Shown piece by piece: positions 1-12,883 of a DNA stretch of 64,000 nucleotides; within the stretch, counting starts at the first letter, position 1; each line of letters begins with the position of its first letter. Origin of the DNA: Enchytraeus crypticus (lineage: Eukaryota > Annelida > Clitellata > Enchytraeida > Enchytraeidae); assembly GCA_905160935.1 (NCBI GenBank), contig CAJHZI010000458.1, forward strand, positions 1,127,001 through 1,191,000, given 5' to 3'. The notes beneath the pieces are model-generated. The model was given only the letters and a program-made list of their open reading frames with translations. It was not told the origin of the DNA and searched no databases. The translations under genes and the position numbers were made by a program.

Positions 1-29
1 TCTGCACATACTTATTATCAGCTGTCTAT

Positions 30-510
30 GATAGGCTATCTAACCAATCATGCCACTAGTTCAGTCAATTGTGTCAGGGTTAATATCTAACCAATCACGC
101 CACTAGTTCAGGCTACCGTATTAGGTTTGATATCTAACCAATCATGCCACTAGTTCAGGCTACCGTATTAGGTTTGATATATAACCAATCATGCCACTAG
201 CTCAATCAATCCTGTCAGTTTTGATATCTAACCAATCATACCATTGGCTCAATCAATCCCATCAGTGTTGATATCTAACCAATTATGTCACTGGCTCAAT
301 CTATCCTGCCAGTGTTGATATCTAACCAATCATACCACTAGTTCAGTCAATCCCATCAGGGTTGATATCCAGCCAATCATACCACTGGCTCAATCAATCC
401 TGTCAGGTTTGGTATCTAATCAATCATACCATTGGCTCAGTCAATTGTGTCAGTGTTGATATCTAACCAATTATGCCGCTAGTTCAGCCTATCGTATTAG
501 GGATGATATC
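30..510. repeat. 47-bp minisatellite, borealin intron
   Basis: About ten imperfect copies of a unit near 47-48 bp, each opening with TAACCAATCA and followed by a CACTAGTTCAG-like stretch. A further degenerate copy lies at 601-662, after an inserted 5S-SINE tail. Each copy holds a CCAAT pentamer, probably by chance. The array lies upstream of the borealin-like exon, so it is inferred to be intronic. Confidence 0.9.
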
Positions 511-600
511 TAACGATGGAGAAGAAGGAGTATATGGGCCTTACACAAGTATCTGTGCTTCATGACCCAGTGTGCTATTATGTTTATGTTTTTATGTTTT
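511..600 (+). repeat. 5S-SINE tail fragment
   Basis: Matches the tail of the 5S rRNA-derived SINE at 7085-7410, sharing the words GTGCTTC, GACCCAGTGTG and ATTATGTTTATG. It splits the 47-bp minisatellite, so it inserted after at least part of that array had formed. Confidence 0.75.
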
Positions 601-668
601 TAACCAATCATGCCACGTCAGGTTTGATATGCAACCAATCACGCCACTAGTTGAGCCTATCGTGTCAG

Positions 669-714
669 GGTTGACAATCGTTAATGCGCTGGGTTGACAA
701 TCGTTAATGCGCTG
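669..714 (+). repeat. Two tandem copies of a 22-bp unit beside a splice acceptor
   Basis: The word TTGACAATCGTTAATGCGCT occurs at 671 and again at 693. The duplication ends about 14 bases before the predicted borealin acceptor AG at 728-729. Confidence 0.85.
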
Positions 715-729
715 ATTGTTATTGCACAG

Positions 730-1099
730 ACGTGGTAACATGCCAGCCTCTCAGCTGCTCGTCACTCCTGGTAACCCCGCCTCCACGCTGACCCAGTGGA
801 ACACGCCCATCATAACTCCTAAGTTTGATCCCAGGCTGTTCCGTACTCCGGCACCAGGTGGCGCAGGACCGAGCAACGCGGCGGACATTCTGGCGAAGAC
901 CAGGACGGCTAAGCCGGACGAGGTGTGCGTGTCTATGGATGGTAGTCCCGTGATGAATGAGCCAGTAAAGGTTATACGAGAGCTGAACGTAGAGAGTCTG
1001 GACGAGAACTCAGCACACGAGGTGTACGAGGCCGTCGAGAAACTCTACAAGAATCTCAAAGCTGCTTTTGGCGATCCCTCCAAACAGAATCAAGTGTGA
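730..1099 (+). CDS. CDCA8: Borealin-like protein (CDCA8), last coding exon
   Basis: C-terminal part of a borealin-like protein, a subunit of the chromosomal passenger complex (with INCENP, survivin and Aurora B) at centromeres and the spindle midzone. After the acceptor AG at 728-729 the frame encodes about 123 residues and stops with TGA at 1097-1099. Recognition rests on a stretch ITPKFDPRLFRTP, which resembles the conserved PRFDSRxFKTP element of vertebrate borealin, followed by SMDGSPV, resembling its GNGSP element. A final acidic and helical segment resembles the borealin dimerisation region. The rest of the gene lies left of the window or in unrecognised exons. An ATG in the exon at 740 is probably not the start, because the match begins only shortly after it. 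The family call is by remembered motif similarity, not a search. Confidence 0.78.
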
Positions 1100-1284
1100 A
1101 TTAGGGGTTGACTAATCTACGCATTTAAAATAGCTTATAGGAGTCTCAAATAATTCTAGAGACTTAAATAACTTCTAGAGTCTTAAAATACTCTGAAGGC
1201 TAATATAACTTGTAGAGTCTTACTAGCAGTTAGCTATTTTACATGTGACTGCAACACTCTACTTGTAAAAGCTGTTTCTAGTTA

Positions 1285-1362
1285 GGTGTAGTAATAGTAG
1301 TAACTTAATAAAGGTTTAACGTCCTTTTCCTCATACAAGGATGATGTCAGGGACGTGAAGTA
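1285..1362 (+). repeat. Repeat C fragment with AATAAA in the borealin 3-prime flank
   Basis: Short copy of repeat C, recognised by AATAAAGGTTTAACGTCC and TACAAGGATGATGTCAGGGA. Its AATAAA at 1307-1312 lies about 210 bases after the borealin stop codon and could serve as the poly(A) signal. That use is an inference. Confidence 0.75.
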
Positions 1363-1432
1363 CTGGAGTAAGTTGTGTTGCAGTTACTGGAGTAGTAATT
1401 AATGAACACTTTCAGTCTGTGACATTTAAACA

Positions 1433-1555
1433 AAGCTATGTCGGTAAGGTACTCGACCGCGGATTAGTATGTACGGGGTTCAAATCCTGGGTTCACCCAT
1501 CACTGACATCACTTTCGATGAGGAAACTGAAGTTAACTTTGGCTTTTTTAAATTA
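1433..1555 (+). repeat. SINE A copy (tRNA-derived)
   Basis: Shows the family landmarks GTCGGTAAG, CTCGACCGCGGAT, the B-box GGGTTCAAATCC and the end word GAGGAAACTGAAGTTAAC. The first part of the head is missing. Confidence 0.88.
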
Positions 1556-2900
1556 CCTGAACTTGTTTTAATCGCTTATAATGATCTTACATTTGCTGAC
1601 TTAGGGAAAAATCATTGCTGTTTTCTTAAATTTCTTTTCCATTGAGATTTTATTGCTTATAAAGTAATCGCCTCATACTCTACAAAATGCCGAAGTTTAA
1701 TAGTTGGACTTAATAATTATAATGACTTTAGGTAGCATTATTTTATTTGAGCAATCTTTTATGTTTGTGAATATATTGACTGTTAAAAATCATTTTCATA
1801 CGTTTCCCCAATATAGCTAAGGAAGTGTAGCTTTGACTTTTTGACTCTTACATGTAGTTTATTTAGATTTTACCCCTTACCTCTGTGACTATAAACTGAT
1901 ATTCTTGTATTGAGAATTTTTTATGATTACCGTTAAGTTGTTGCTTCCAGTTCTATTTGAAATTTGTAGCAGAGTCAATTGTCAAACTCTCTGTTAGAAA
2001 GTCTATCTTCTGAGATTTAGTGTAGTTTTGCAGCTACGATTTCATCTCATGTCATGGCATACGTGGATCTTCAAGACTACTTTACTATTCTTTATTGAAG
2101 CTATATGTTGTCCTCCATTATTGTTAAGCTGCAGTTAGCTCAGTTAACATGGAAAGCATCCTGAGACACTGACTGACATGTGTCTGTTTGATTTTGTCAG
2201 TCGCGTCTCCTACAAATTTGCGGCTAGATGGTCACTTAAATGGCCAGAATTATTTGCATCATCGCGGGATCATGTTTTGCGTCACTTGTTATTCTTTGAA
2301 GCTTTACTAAATTTTATTATTTTCTTACGAATATGTTTAGTTTAGGGTAAAGGGTAGGGGTTAGAGATAGATTAAAAAGTTAAATTAAAATTACAAATTC
2401 CAGCGATGATGCAAACAAACTCCCGCGATGATGCAAGTAGTTCTGTCCAGTTAAATGACAATCTAACCGCAAGTCTCCTACAACACATTGATGAACTTAT
2501 TGCAGTGTTAACAGCGTCATCTGTAGTGATGACACTAGCGGTGTAGTTGTTGGACTCTAATTGCGTCACTTGTAGTTTCCTGACTGGCGCTTAAATCCCT
2601 CGGAAAAAGACAATCCATCTTTCGCCAGTACCAGTTAAATACACAAATCACAAGTTTTATGCTAACTCACTCACTGATCTTAATCGAACCCTAGCCCTTA
2701 TCTCTAACCCCAACCATAAAAAGGAATATAATTTAAAGACGTTGACAAAAGTGAAGCGTACCCAGTACGTCAAGCTCTAAAGTCTGACGTCTTGCCACCT
2801 GGACCATAGCGGCATGTGATTCGATTCAGTTTAAAAATTATTTTTAGTCTATCGCAATGGACACAACATGAAATCTTTGATCTATTTAATTATCCCAGGC
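1556..2900. other. Intergenic stretch with no recognised gene
   Basis: AT-rich, with no convincing coding or RNA gene. The only reading frame near 2372-2569 has no family features and looks like chance. Confidence 0.6.
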
Positions 2901-2904
2901 GAAG

Positions 2905-3130
2905 GCGAAAGACTTTTTGAGTGTGCAGGAAACATTTGCAATTATAACCTAAAAGAAAAAGACAATCTTCAGAAAAAGACATAAAAAAAGACTTTGGACT
3001 GAATTTCTGGATTTTGGAATTTGCACCGTTTCTGGACCTTCTTTTGCTCGCTGGCTTGATTTTGTCTCAATAGTGCTCGATATTGTCATTGATGACTGTA
3101 GCACTCTAATTGTTGTTGTTTAATGATTAT
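2905..3130 (+). repeat. SINE D copy, tail half
   Basis: Shares with 6838-7045 the words GAATTTCTGGATTT, TTGCACCGTTTCTGGACC and CTCGCTGGCTTG. It ends with the family's AATAGTGCTCGAT, TGACTGTAGCACTCTAAT and a GTTGTTGTT tail. Confidence 0.8.
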
Positions 3131-3189
3131 ACGTTTGCAGTGATTTATATGAGTCTTGTGAGAAAAAGAAACGAAATGAAAGCTTATAC

Positions 3190-3780
3190 CAACAGACCAC
3201 GCGACTTCTTCTCTAAGTGCCGTGCCTGTTCCAAGCCTGGGCGGTCATGGTCAAATTCTTCCATATGTCTCTGTTCATTGTTGCTCTGATCATTTCTGTT
3301 TCAGTTAGCTGCATTCATTTGCTAAGACTCTTAATAAATGTCATTCGTTGTCGACCCTTGCATCTTTTTCCTTCTATTTTTCCTGTCACTACGGTATTTT
3401 CAACTATTTTATTCCGCATAATGTGTCCGAAAAATTTCATCTGTTGTCGTGGTATTCGGTTCAAAATGTCACGACAAGTTGACATTCTTTGTAAAACATC
3501 TTCATTTTTAACGTGATCTTTATAAGATATGCCTAGCATTCTTCTATAGAACCACATCTCTGTTGCCTCAAGTTTCGATTCCATTACAGAAGAGATTGTC
3601 CAAACTTCACTTCCATATAACAATATTGGTTGAATATAGCATTGAAGAAGTCCTTTTTTGGTATCAATTGATAATTTATGGCTCCTAAAAATCTTTGACA
3701 TTCTGTTATATGCCTCCCTAGCCATGGCTATTCTTCTGTTTATTTCCTTGTCACATTACCCACTCGTACTACGTTTCACA
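3190..3780 (-). mobile_element. 5-prime truncated non-LTR retrotransposon, end of reverse transcriptase ORF
   Basis: An open frame at 3315-3725 on the minus strand encodes about 136 residues typical of the end of a LINE ORF2. It has IQPILLYGSEVWT, then LEATEMWFYRRMLGIS, then FFGHIMR. The catalytic core upstream is absent, so this is a dead 5-prime truncated copy. Its 3-prime end near 3210 matches the shorter copy at 25635-25790. The open frame suggests fairly recent insertion. Confidence 0.88.
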
Positions 3781-3851
3781 GAAAAGGATTACAAAAACAA
3801 TTTTTATCAGTATATCATTAGTATATCGATCAGAATTGCTATTAACATAGT

Positions 3852-3985
3852 ATAACATAACGGATTACTGGATCAGGAAGCACAGATAACTGTTTAAGGC
3901 CCATTTTCTCCTTCCTCACCATGATTATTAGTAATCGTTGCCTTTTGATGGCGTATCAATTGCAGCAGACGCCGATTACGTTACC
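3852..3985 (-). repeat. 5S-SINE tail copy
   Basis: Reverse complement of the tail of the 7085-7410 element, including AGGAAGCACAGA, CTCCTTCCTCACCATG and GTAATCGTTGCCTTTTG. Confidence 0.8.
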
Positions 3986-4692
3986 TATTTGAATCGTTCT
4001 GAATATTATTCCGCAAAAGATCTATTTCAATCTGAAACTAAACACCTCTTTGATCAACCGGGCCTGTAAAGTTACATGAATCTGCACTGTAAAAAGTGCT
4101 GTCTATACAACAATAGCAAATAGTGAATTATTCCGAATTGATTCATAGTAAGGCGACAATGCCGCGGCAATAGTTGAACGCGAGTAACGAGCAACCAGAT
4201 TTTTTACAGCCTCGGTCAAAGCAAACAAAAACTACAGCCAAAAACTGCGAATGAATAGCCAATTTTCTTTTCATCTCAACCAGAAAAAATAGGCCTACGT
4301 CAACTATTCCGAGAGGCAGTTGAAATTGTTCACATTTTAAATAAGTTTTAGCTTAATTGTTGCCTCGTTTGAAGACCAGGTCTATTAAAACGACACAAAA
4401 GAGATCCCACCCAACCGGCACTTCTACACTGCCAGCGTAAACGTACAGTGAAGTGTGACGTTGAGAACATTTGTCGTGCATCCGCTCGTAAAACTTGCGA
4501 AAGACGTGCAGGAATACTAATTCTGAATACTAATGGTCTAATACTAAATATTTGATTTTTTCTGTTGTATCATTTCTCTCTCCGACGGATACAACGCCGT
4601 AAAGTGATTCAAATTGTTGTCTACTGTAATTCTTTTACTACAAAACTTTTATTAGACCCCAGTCATAAATATTATATAGGGACCTATATAGG

Positions 4693-4693
<1 letters not shown>

Positions 4694-4752
<59 letters not shown>

Positions 4753-4765
4753 TATACATACTGTA

Positions 4766-4803
<38 letters not shown>
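4694..4803. repeat. (TA)n microsatellite
   Basis: Long TA run with a few interruptions. It hosts the mariner derivative that follows, as expected for an element that targets TA. Confidence 0.95.
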
Positions 4804-4805
<2 letters not shown>

Positions 4806-5039
4806 CAGACTGCATCAAAAAAACTTGACCCCTTACAGAAAATTTTCTATAATATGCTGAAAAATGCATGGATATATATGTACCACAATTCGAGTTTCAG
4901 ATCTTTTTGCGCCATACCCCTACCTCTTATAGGTTCTCCAAGCAGTTTGTCACCGGATAGGCCTACTCCTGATTAGAGCCCTTCATTGATTCTTTGTTTT
5001 GGTAGTGGAAATCATGCGAACTGATGCGGCAGAAGCCCC

Positions 5040-5177
5040 TAGTACTTGAGATGTTGATGTGTATTACGACTTGTTCCAGGCTCTCCTTCCTGAAAACCGA
5101 TTAGTTCCTCAACAGCAGCAATATTAGCAAGAATTCTGGCACTTTTGGGCCAGCCACTGCCCGCCTTTCTATCAGTT

Positions 5178-5180
<3 letters not shown>
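5040..5180 (-). pseudogene. Mariner transposase N-terminal remnant
   Basis: The minus-strand frame reads RKAGSGWPKSAR, then ILANIAAVEELI, then QEGEPGTSRNTHQ. This resembles the GSGRPxSxRTxENIxxVxELI region just before the second helix-turn-helix of Tc1/mariner transposases. The frame stops at once afterwards and no DDE catalytic part is visible. Upstream it is replaced by the CT/GA microsatellite. Confidence 0.75.

Positions 5181-5256
<76 letters not shown>
5177..5256. repeat. (CT)n microsatellite
   Basis: About 40 CT units inside the mariner derivative. Confidence 0.97.
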
Positions 5257-5261
<5 letters not shown>

Positions 5262-5644
5262 CTTCCGACAAATACTCTTAATAGTTGACAAGGACCATCC
5301 TTTCAGCGGATAGGCTTACTTTATTCTCTTCACCCCGTAACCTTGCTCCTGGAGTATATTTATCCGCAACTTCTAGTGACTAATAGTGGTAAACTGCTTT
5401 GTATAATCGAGATTTCAATAATTGAGATGCAATCGAGATTTCGAGAATCTATAAAAGGTTGGGGTATGGCCCAAAAAGATCGGTAACTCGAATTTTGGTG
5501 CATATATTTCCATAACTTTTTCAGCATATGTGTAAAATTGGACCACGTATTATCGCTAAAATTTACATGACAAAGAGACATCAGATGTTAAAGTTATAGA
5601 CATTTTTCTGTAGGGGGTCATTTCTTTTGACGCAGTCTGTATAT

Positions 5645-5648
<4 letters not shown>

Positions 5649-5715
<67 letters not shown>

Positions 5716-5734
5716 GTGTGTATATATATATATA
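5649..5734. repeat. (TA)n microsatellite
   Basis: Continuation of the TA tract on the far side of the mariner derivative. Confidence 0.95.
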
Positions 5735-5789
5735 AGTTCTTAACAAAAAATGCATCATAGTTTAAATCATTTTTGTGCCATTAAATCAA

Positions 5790-5990
5790 GATTTAGGTCT
5801 ACTCTCTCTCTCCCTCCTCTTAATTAGTGCACTGCCTATATATTGGCTGGTCCATGACATATAACGCCTCTACTCTTCTCTGTCTTCCGCTTTCCTCTTT
5901 GTGTCCACATATGAGTGGATCTTTAAATCATCTAACATACCTACATATACTGTAATCTCGGGCTTCCTCTGCCTCAATTTCCTTCAAATA
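5790..5990 (-). repeat. Repeat H, LINE 3-prime tail
   Basis: Shares TTAGTGCACTGCCTA, GGTCCATG, CTCTTCTCTGTCTTCCGC and ACTTTAAATCATCTAACATACC-like words with 37725-37885. On the plus strand the same tail ends the LINE at 32940-34510. Confidence 0.78.
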
Positions 5991-6234
5991 CATCATTTAC
6001 ATCAATACATCAGGTCTACATAATTTGAAATGATAATGACACTTAATTTGACTAAAACTTTGGTTTAATTAAACTACTTGAGATTAGCTATTCCTGGTGA
6101 GAGAAATTTAAGTCGACGAACAGTACACTTTAGGTGTAATACAAAAGAACTGATAATTATATATATAATCTATCTGAGGAATTATTAACTAAGAATGTTT
6201 CTAGCTATATTTTAAGGTTCATATAGGCCCTATG

Positions 6235-6277
6235 AATGCTTCTTAGATTGCAATAAATATGCAATCTAAGAAGCATT
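6235..6277. repeat. Perfect 18-bp hairpin
   Basis: Arms 6235-6252 and 6260-6277 pair perfectly around a 7-base loop. The stem word is AATGCTTCTTAGATTGCA. Confidence 0.9.
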
Positions 6278-6467
6278 AATCTCTGGTAACAGTTTCTCAG
6301 TTCGGTATTCATAGTAGTTGATTATCTTGGCTAGTAGGCTACTGACCAATCAGATGCTCAACTCGTTAAGACTTATAAGCCACAGGCTCACAGTCGCCCA
6401 CATCTCAGCTTTCAAAGATCCATACAATCACCCTACTACCCTATAGAACATAACCTATAGAACTAAT

Positions 6468-6640
6468 CATTGTCATCATCTTCCCGTGAAGCCCAGTTTA
6501 ACCATGCAGGGTCGGGATTCGAATAAATGGTCTCAAATCCTCTCTATCCTACATCATATCATCCTTCAGTCAATCCCCTATTTGAGACTTTTCCATTCGT
6601 TTAGAGTTTTGTAGCAATTTCTCAACAAAACCTGTAGAAC
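6468..6640 (+). repeat. Repeat F copy
   Basis: Carries CCCAGTTTAACCA, GGTCGGGATTCGAATA, TCTCAAATCCTCTCT and TTGAGACTTTTCCATTCG. These recur at 37.6, 47.9, 49.7 and 53.5 kb, usually next to an ATC-rich run. Confidence 0.82.
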
Positions 6641-6837
6641 TAACTTCTGTAAAACGAAATACGTTATCTAGAGACAAATCTGTGTTAGACTTGCATTACC
6701 TATTCTAAAATTCCTTAGTCCCTTAATATATTAACATATGGTGCATTAGCAAGAGCTAGAAATCTAAGCAAGCTAACTTTTTAGCATAGTTGAAGCAGCC
6801 TCCCAACTCTAACAGCCACTCCAACAGCTCTCCTGAC

Positions 6838-7045
6838 AATTCACAGGAGAATGAACTTGAGTGTACAGGAAATATTTGCAATTATAATCTTCAGAAAAAG
6901 ACAGAAAAAGAAAAAGACAATCTTCAGAAAAAGAAAATAAGAAAAAGACAAAAAGAAAAAGACTTTGGACTGAATTTCTGGATTTGGAATTTGCACCGTT
7001 TCTGGACCTTCTTTTTGCTCGCTGGCTTACTGACCATCTGATATA
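6838..7045 (+). repeat. SINE D copy
   Basis: Closely matches 2905-3060, including GAGTGTACAGGAAA, ATTTGCAATTATAA and repeated AAAAAGACA blocks. The GTT tail is lost. Confidence 0.8.
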
Positions 7046-7084
7046 AATTATATTATCTAATGATAAATCTTACTGACCATGCAT

Positions 7085-7410
7085 GGATAGATTTAGCGCA
7101 CCTGCAATGGTTAGTTGCGCATCATTAATCAAAGTTAAGCTACATCGGACTCGGTTAATTCAATGTGGTGACCACCTTGGAAGATCGAAAGATGACAGCT
7201 TCGAATGACAAAATCTCAGGGTGTTGGAAGGTTACATTAATTATTCTTAAATTAATTATAATTAAATTAACTATTCTTAAATCGACGTCGGCTTCAATTG
7301 ATGCGCCATCAAAAGGCAACGATTACCAATAACCATGGTGAGGAAGGAGGTAATGGGTCTTAACCAAGCGTCTGTGCTTCCTGACCCAGTGTGCCGTTAT
7401 GTTAAGTTAT
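7085..7410 (+). repeat. 5S rRNA-derived SINE, near-complete copy
   Basis: The first half reproduces the 3-prime two-thirds of 5S rRNA: AAAGTTAAGCTACATCGGAC, CTCGGTTA, then GTGGTGACCACCTTGGAAG and GACAGCTT. These correspond to the 5S box A, the intermediate element and the C-box region of the internal pol III promoter. The second half is a unique tail (AAAAGGCAACGATTACC, GAGGAAGGAGGTAATGGG, CTTCCTGACCCAGTGTG). This is the layout of SINE3-class elements. It is SINE-degraded and not a functional 5S gene. Confidence 0.85.
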
Positions 7411-7925
7411 TGATCAAAATAAAGCATATTTGTGTGGAACTTGGAAGTTATCAAGGTTTGTAATTTTTTCCTTAACAATTTCTGTATGATGAGGTATGAA
7501 ATTGCGACTAGATTAGTGTTACAAGCCTTCACGACCTTCTGAATTATGTTAATTTAAGTTGCTAAAGAACTAACTAAAACTCAAAAACAAATCAAAATAA
7601 GGAACTAAAAAGGAAGTTAAATTTTATTGGGAGTGGCAATAGCCATGTTTATAATTATTTATTTCCACTGTCAGTGATCTTTTATGTTTATTTGTGACAA
7701 TTGATTTTTTTACTATATAATGTGCAAGAACTGTGGCCTGCATTCACTAAAGTTCCGTCTTGATAACTTGCTATCGTACACCTTATTGAACATGGTAACA
7801 AATAACTGATTAGTGATTACAATAAACTTCACAGGCATGTTTCCTCCTTATTCGTGATGTTTCTTATCGTAAATTTTCTTATGTGTTGCGACAGCAATTA
7901 AACCTCATTTTCTTTAATTCCCTTT

Positions 7926-8150
7926 ATTTTTCGACCGGTTTTCTAGATTTTTGAATTTGCATAATTTTGGGCGTCCTTTTTATATATGTATTTATATGTA
8001 GCCTATTTATTTTAGCAGCATCATTTTTATCATTTTGGACGACCTTTTTATATATGTATTTATATGTATTTATTTTTGCTATTTACTAATCAGCTTATAT
8101 TTGTATCAATAGTGCTCAATGTTGTCATGGACGACAGGAGCACTGATCAA
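7926..8150 (+). repeat. Diverged SINE D copy
   Basis: Degenerate tail with CAATAGTGCTCAAT, GTTGTCATGGACGACAG and GAGCACT. It stands head-on to a minus copy just downstream. Confidence 0.6.
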
Positions 8151-8335
8151 AAAATTTACCTTCAGTAAATCTTTCCTTTACTTGCACAATGCACATCTTA
8201 CAATAACAGTTACAGCGCGTCATTGACAGCATCAGGCACTAAATTGAAATTTAACAAAATTCAAGCAGTCGAGCAAAAGCTAAGAGGCCCAGAAGCGATG
8301 CTAAGTCCATAATCCAGAAAACCAGTCCAAAGATA
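8150..8335 (-). repeat. Diverged SINE D copy, opposite strand
   Basis: Reverse-complement landmarks GCGAGCAAAAGC-like, GGCCCAGAAGCGATG, ATCCAGAAAACCAGTCCAAA. With the previous copy it forms an old inverted pair. Confidence 0.55.
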
Positions 8336-8688
8336 TATAATTTTATAACATCTTGCTTGAAATGTATGGCTTTTCTTTGTTACCTTTGTGCAGACTTAAA
8401 AAATTACACTCTTGCATTTATAAGATATACACATCTTGCGTTTTCCTCCATTTTCCTGGTTTAATATCCTCAAACTGCAATAAATTGTTTTATTTCAATT
8501 CAATTTACAATGTTACTCTGATATACCTAAACGAAAAGTATTCATAAAATATATGCTTTCCATTCTTTCACAGTGATATAATATATTTTATCTAATTATC
8601 ATATTTGCTAGAGCACTTATTTATAAGGCTCATATATAGAAGATCTTGATAAAGTCTTGTACTATAGATTATCAAGGATACATCTGCT

Positions 8689-11232
<2,544 letters not shown>

Positions 11233-11236
<4 letters not shown>

Positions 11237-11512
11237 TAAGTGTTTGTAGGTCAGATAAGTCTCTGATCTAGGTCAGTGATAAGTGCCTGCAGGTCATCAT
11301 CTCTGATCTAGGTCGGTGATAAGTGCCTGTAGGTCATCATCTCTGATCTAGGTCAGTGATAAGTGCCTGTAGGTCATCATCTCTTATCTAGGTCAGTAAT
11401 AAGTGCCTGTAGGCCATCATCGCTGATCTGGGTCAGTGATAAGTGCCTGTAGGTCCTCATCACTGATCTGGGTCAGTGATAAGTGCCTGTAGCTCATCAT
11501 CTCTGCCTAGCT
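11233..11512 (+). repeat. 40-bp minisatellite starting at the GOLPH3 stop codon
   Basis: Six to seven copies of a 40-bp unit (AGTGATAAGTGCCTGTAGGT, then CATCATCTCTGATCTAGGTC). The first copy overlaps the stop codon itself (GAG TGA TAA), so the start of the 3-prime UTR is a tandem array. Confidence 0.92.
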
Positions 11513-11698
11513 ATGTGAACAGTGTGTTAAATTGTTACTATATATGGCCTTGAATCTCAATATATCATGCTATATGTCTCTGTGATGACCTGTTAGTGCC
11601 TGTGATGTTGAGTGAGTGTGCACTTCTGTTTGTTTTATATGCATGTGTTAAAGCAGACATGTCACAAAATAATTTCTTTAATAATTGTATAAGAAATC

Positions 11699-11832
11699 GC
11701 CACTGGCTCGATGCCGGTAAGATATCTGACCGCGAATCAGTATGTGTGGGTTCAAATCATAAACACACCCATTAATGATATTGCTTTCGAGAGGTGAAAC
11801 TGACGTTAGCATCGGCTTTACAGCTTTATTAT
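11699..11832 (+). repeat. SINE A copy
   Basis: CCACTGGCTCGATGCCGGTAAG head, GGGTTCAAATCA in place of the B-box, GAAACTGACGTTAGCATCGG, CTTTACAGCTTT end. Older variant subfamily. Confidence 0.9.
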
Positions 11833-12635
11833 AGAAATTTTAACATTTTTTGTGTATATTTGGAGAATCTTAAGCTTTTTATTTGTTTTTGATGCTTTCA
11901 CTTTTATTATAATTTAGCAAAGTTTTCTTTCCTTTGTATATATTATGAATAATTGTCATTATGATGTGAATTGATTCCATTTTGAATGATAACATTCTAA
12001 TGTGAGTAGGCCTATATGCTTTTCGTATGAAATGCCGCATATTTTATACATTCTACATATGTTTAAGATTTTGTACATGTGTTTTCATATATAGGAATCT
12101 TTTGTTTACCTACATGGATAAACTTGGATAAATTTTGAACATTCTTTTTAGATTCTGCTGACTAATGTCATTTCCAGTATTCAAAAATGTTTAAAGTTTT
12201 TCTAATTACTTGGAAAATACTGAAGCTTCTAAAGAATTTTAATTGTTTTATAAGCATCCCAGTATACTATTGTAGTTATTTGATACTTAGTAAATTTGTT
12301 ACGTAAGACATAAATGAAGCCATTTATGATTGTCTTATAACTACTAACACAAGTAACATAATATGTAACTTTGTTATAAGTAAAATTGTAAACTATATGT
12401 AAACTGTGTATCTAGTGCTAGGCTTAATGCGACGATAACGTTATAATGGAGATCAAATGGCGTCTAGTAGAAATTAGAACAATGAAAATAATAAAGTGAA
12501 ACTAATTAGAATCCTAGGAGAGCTTTAGAAGTGTATCAGAGAATCTTCCAATGCGCAAGCTTTCTATCTTCAGCACACATTTACTTTGATATGGACAAAC
12601 TAAATAGGTTAAGTCAGAAACTTCAATGTATTAAG
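11833..12635. other. AT-rich stretch without recognised genes
   Basis: May belong to the GOLPH3 3-prime UTR or its flank. No coding or RNA signal seen. Confidence 0.6.
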
Positions 12636-12875
12636 CAGTGGCGGATTCATGGCCAAAAAATTATTTAGGACTGCTTTTTTGACGAGAAACCATTTCAGAA
12701 AGTGGAGCCTGTCATATGTGTATGATTGACTATAAACGGTGAGCCTCCCCCTGGATCCGCCACTGGCTCTGAGCAACTGAGTGCTATATTCTTCTTAGTT
12801 AACAAAGTTTAAAACATTGCATATAAATTTCGGAGGGGGCCATGGCCCCCTTGTCCCCCTCTGGATCCTCCACTG
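12636..12875. mobile_element. hAT-type MITE with 8-bp target duplication
   Basis: Left end CAGTGGCGGATTC and right end GGATCCTCCACTG form inverted repeats. The same 8 bases, GTATTAAG, flank both sides (12628-12635 and 12876-12883), as expected of hAT elements, whose ends begin CAGNG. A third end-like copy, CTGGATCCGCCACTG, lies inside at 12751-12765, so the element looks composite. No transposase. Confidence 0.88.
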
Positions 12876-12883
12876 GTATTAAG

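Larger units (their letters stand above)
4806..5639. mobile_element. Tc1/mariner deletion derivative with terminal inverted repeats and TA duplications
   Basis: The ends are inverted repeats. The left begins CAGACTGCATCAAAA, and the right in reverse complement begins CAGACTGCGTCAAAA, with similarity continuing for more than 100 bases (ACAGAAAA, ATTCGAGTT, GATCTTTTTG, GCCATACCCC). A TA dinucleotide flanks each side (4804-4805 and 5640-5641), the target duplication of Tc1/mariner elements. The 834-bp length is below the roughly 1.3 kb of autonomous copies, and only the N-terminal transposase part survives. An expanded CT run lies inside. Confidence 0.9.

Noticed and set aside
6235-6277. microRNA precursor
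   Set aside because: The 18-bp stem is too short and perfect for an animal pre-miRNA. Left as a simple hairpin.
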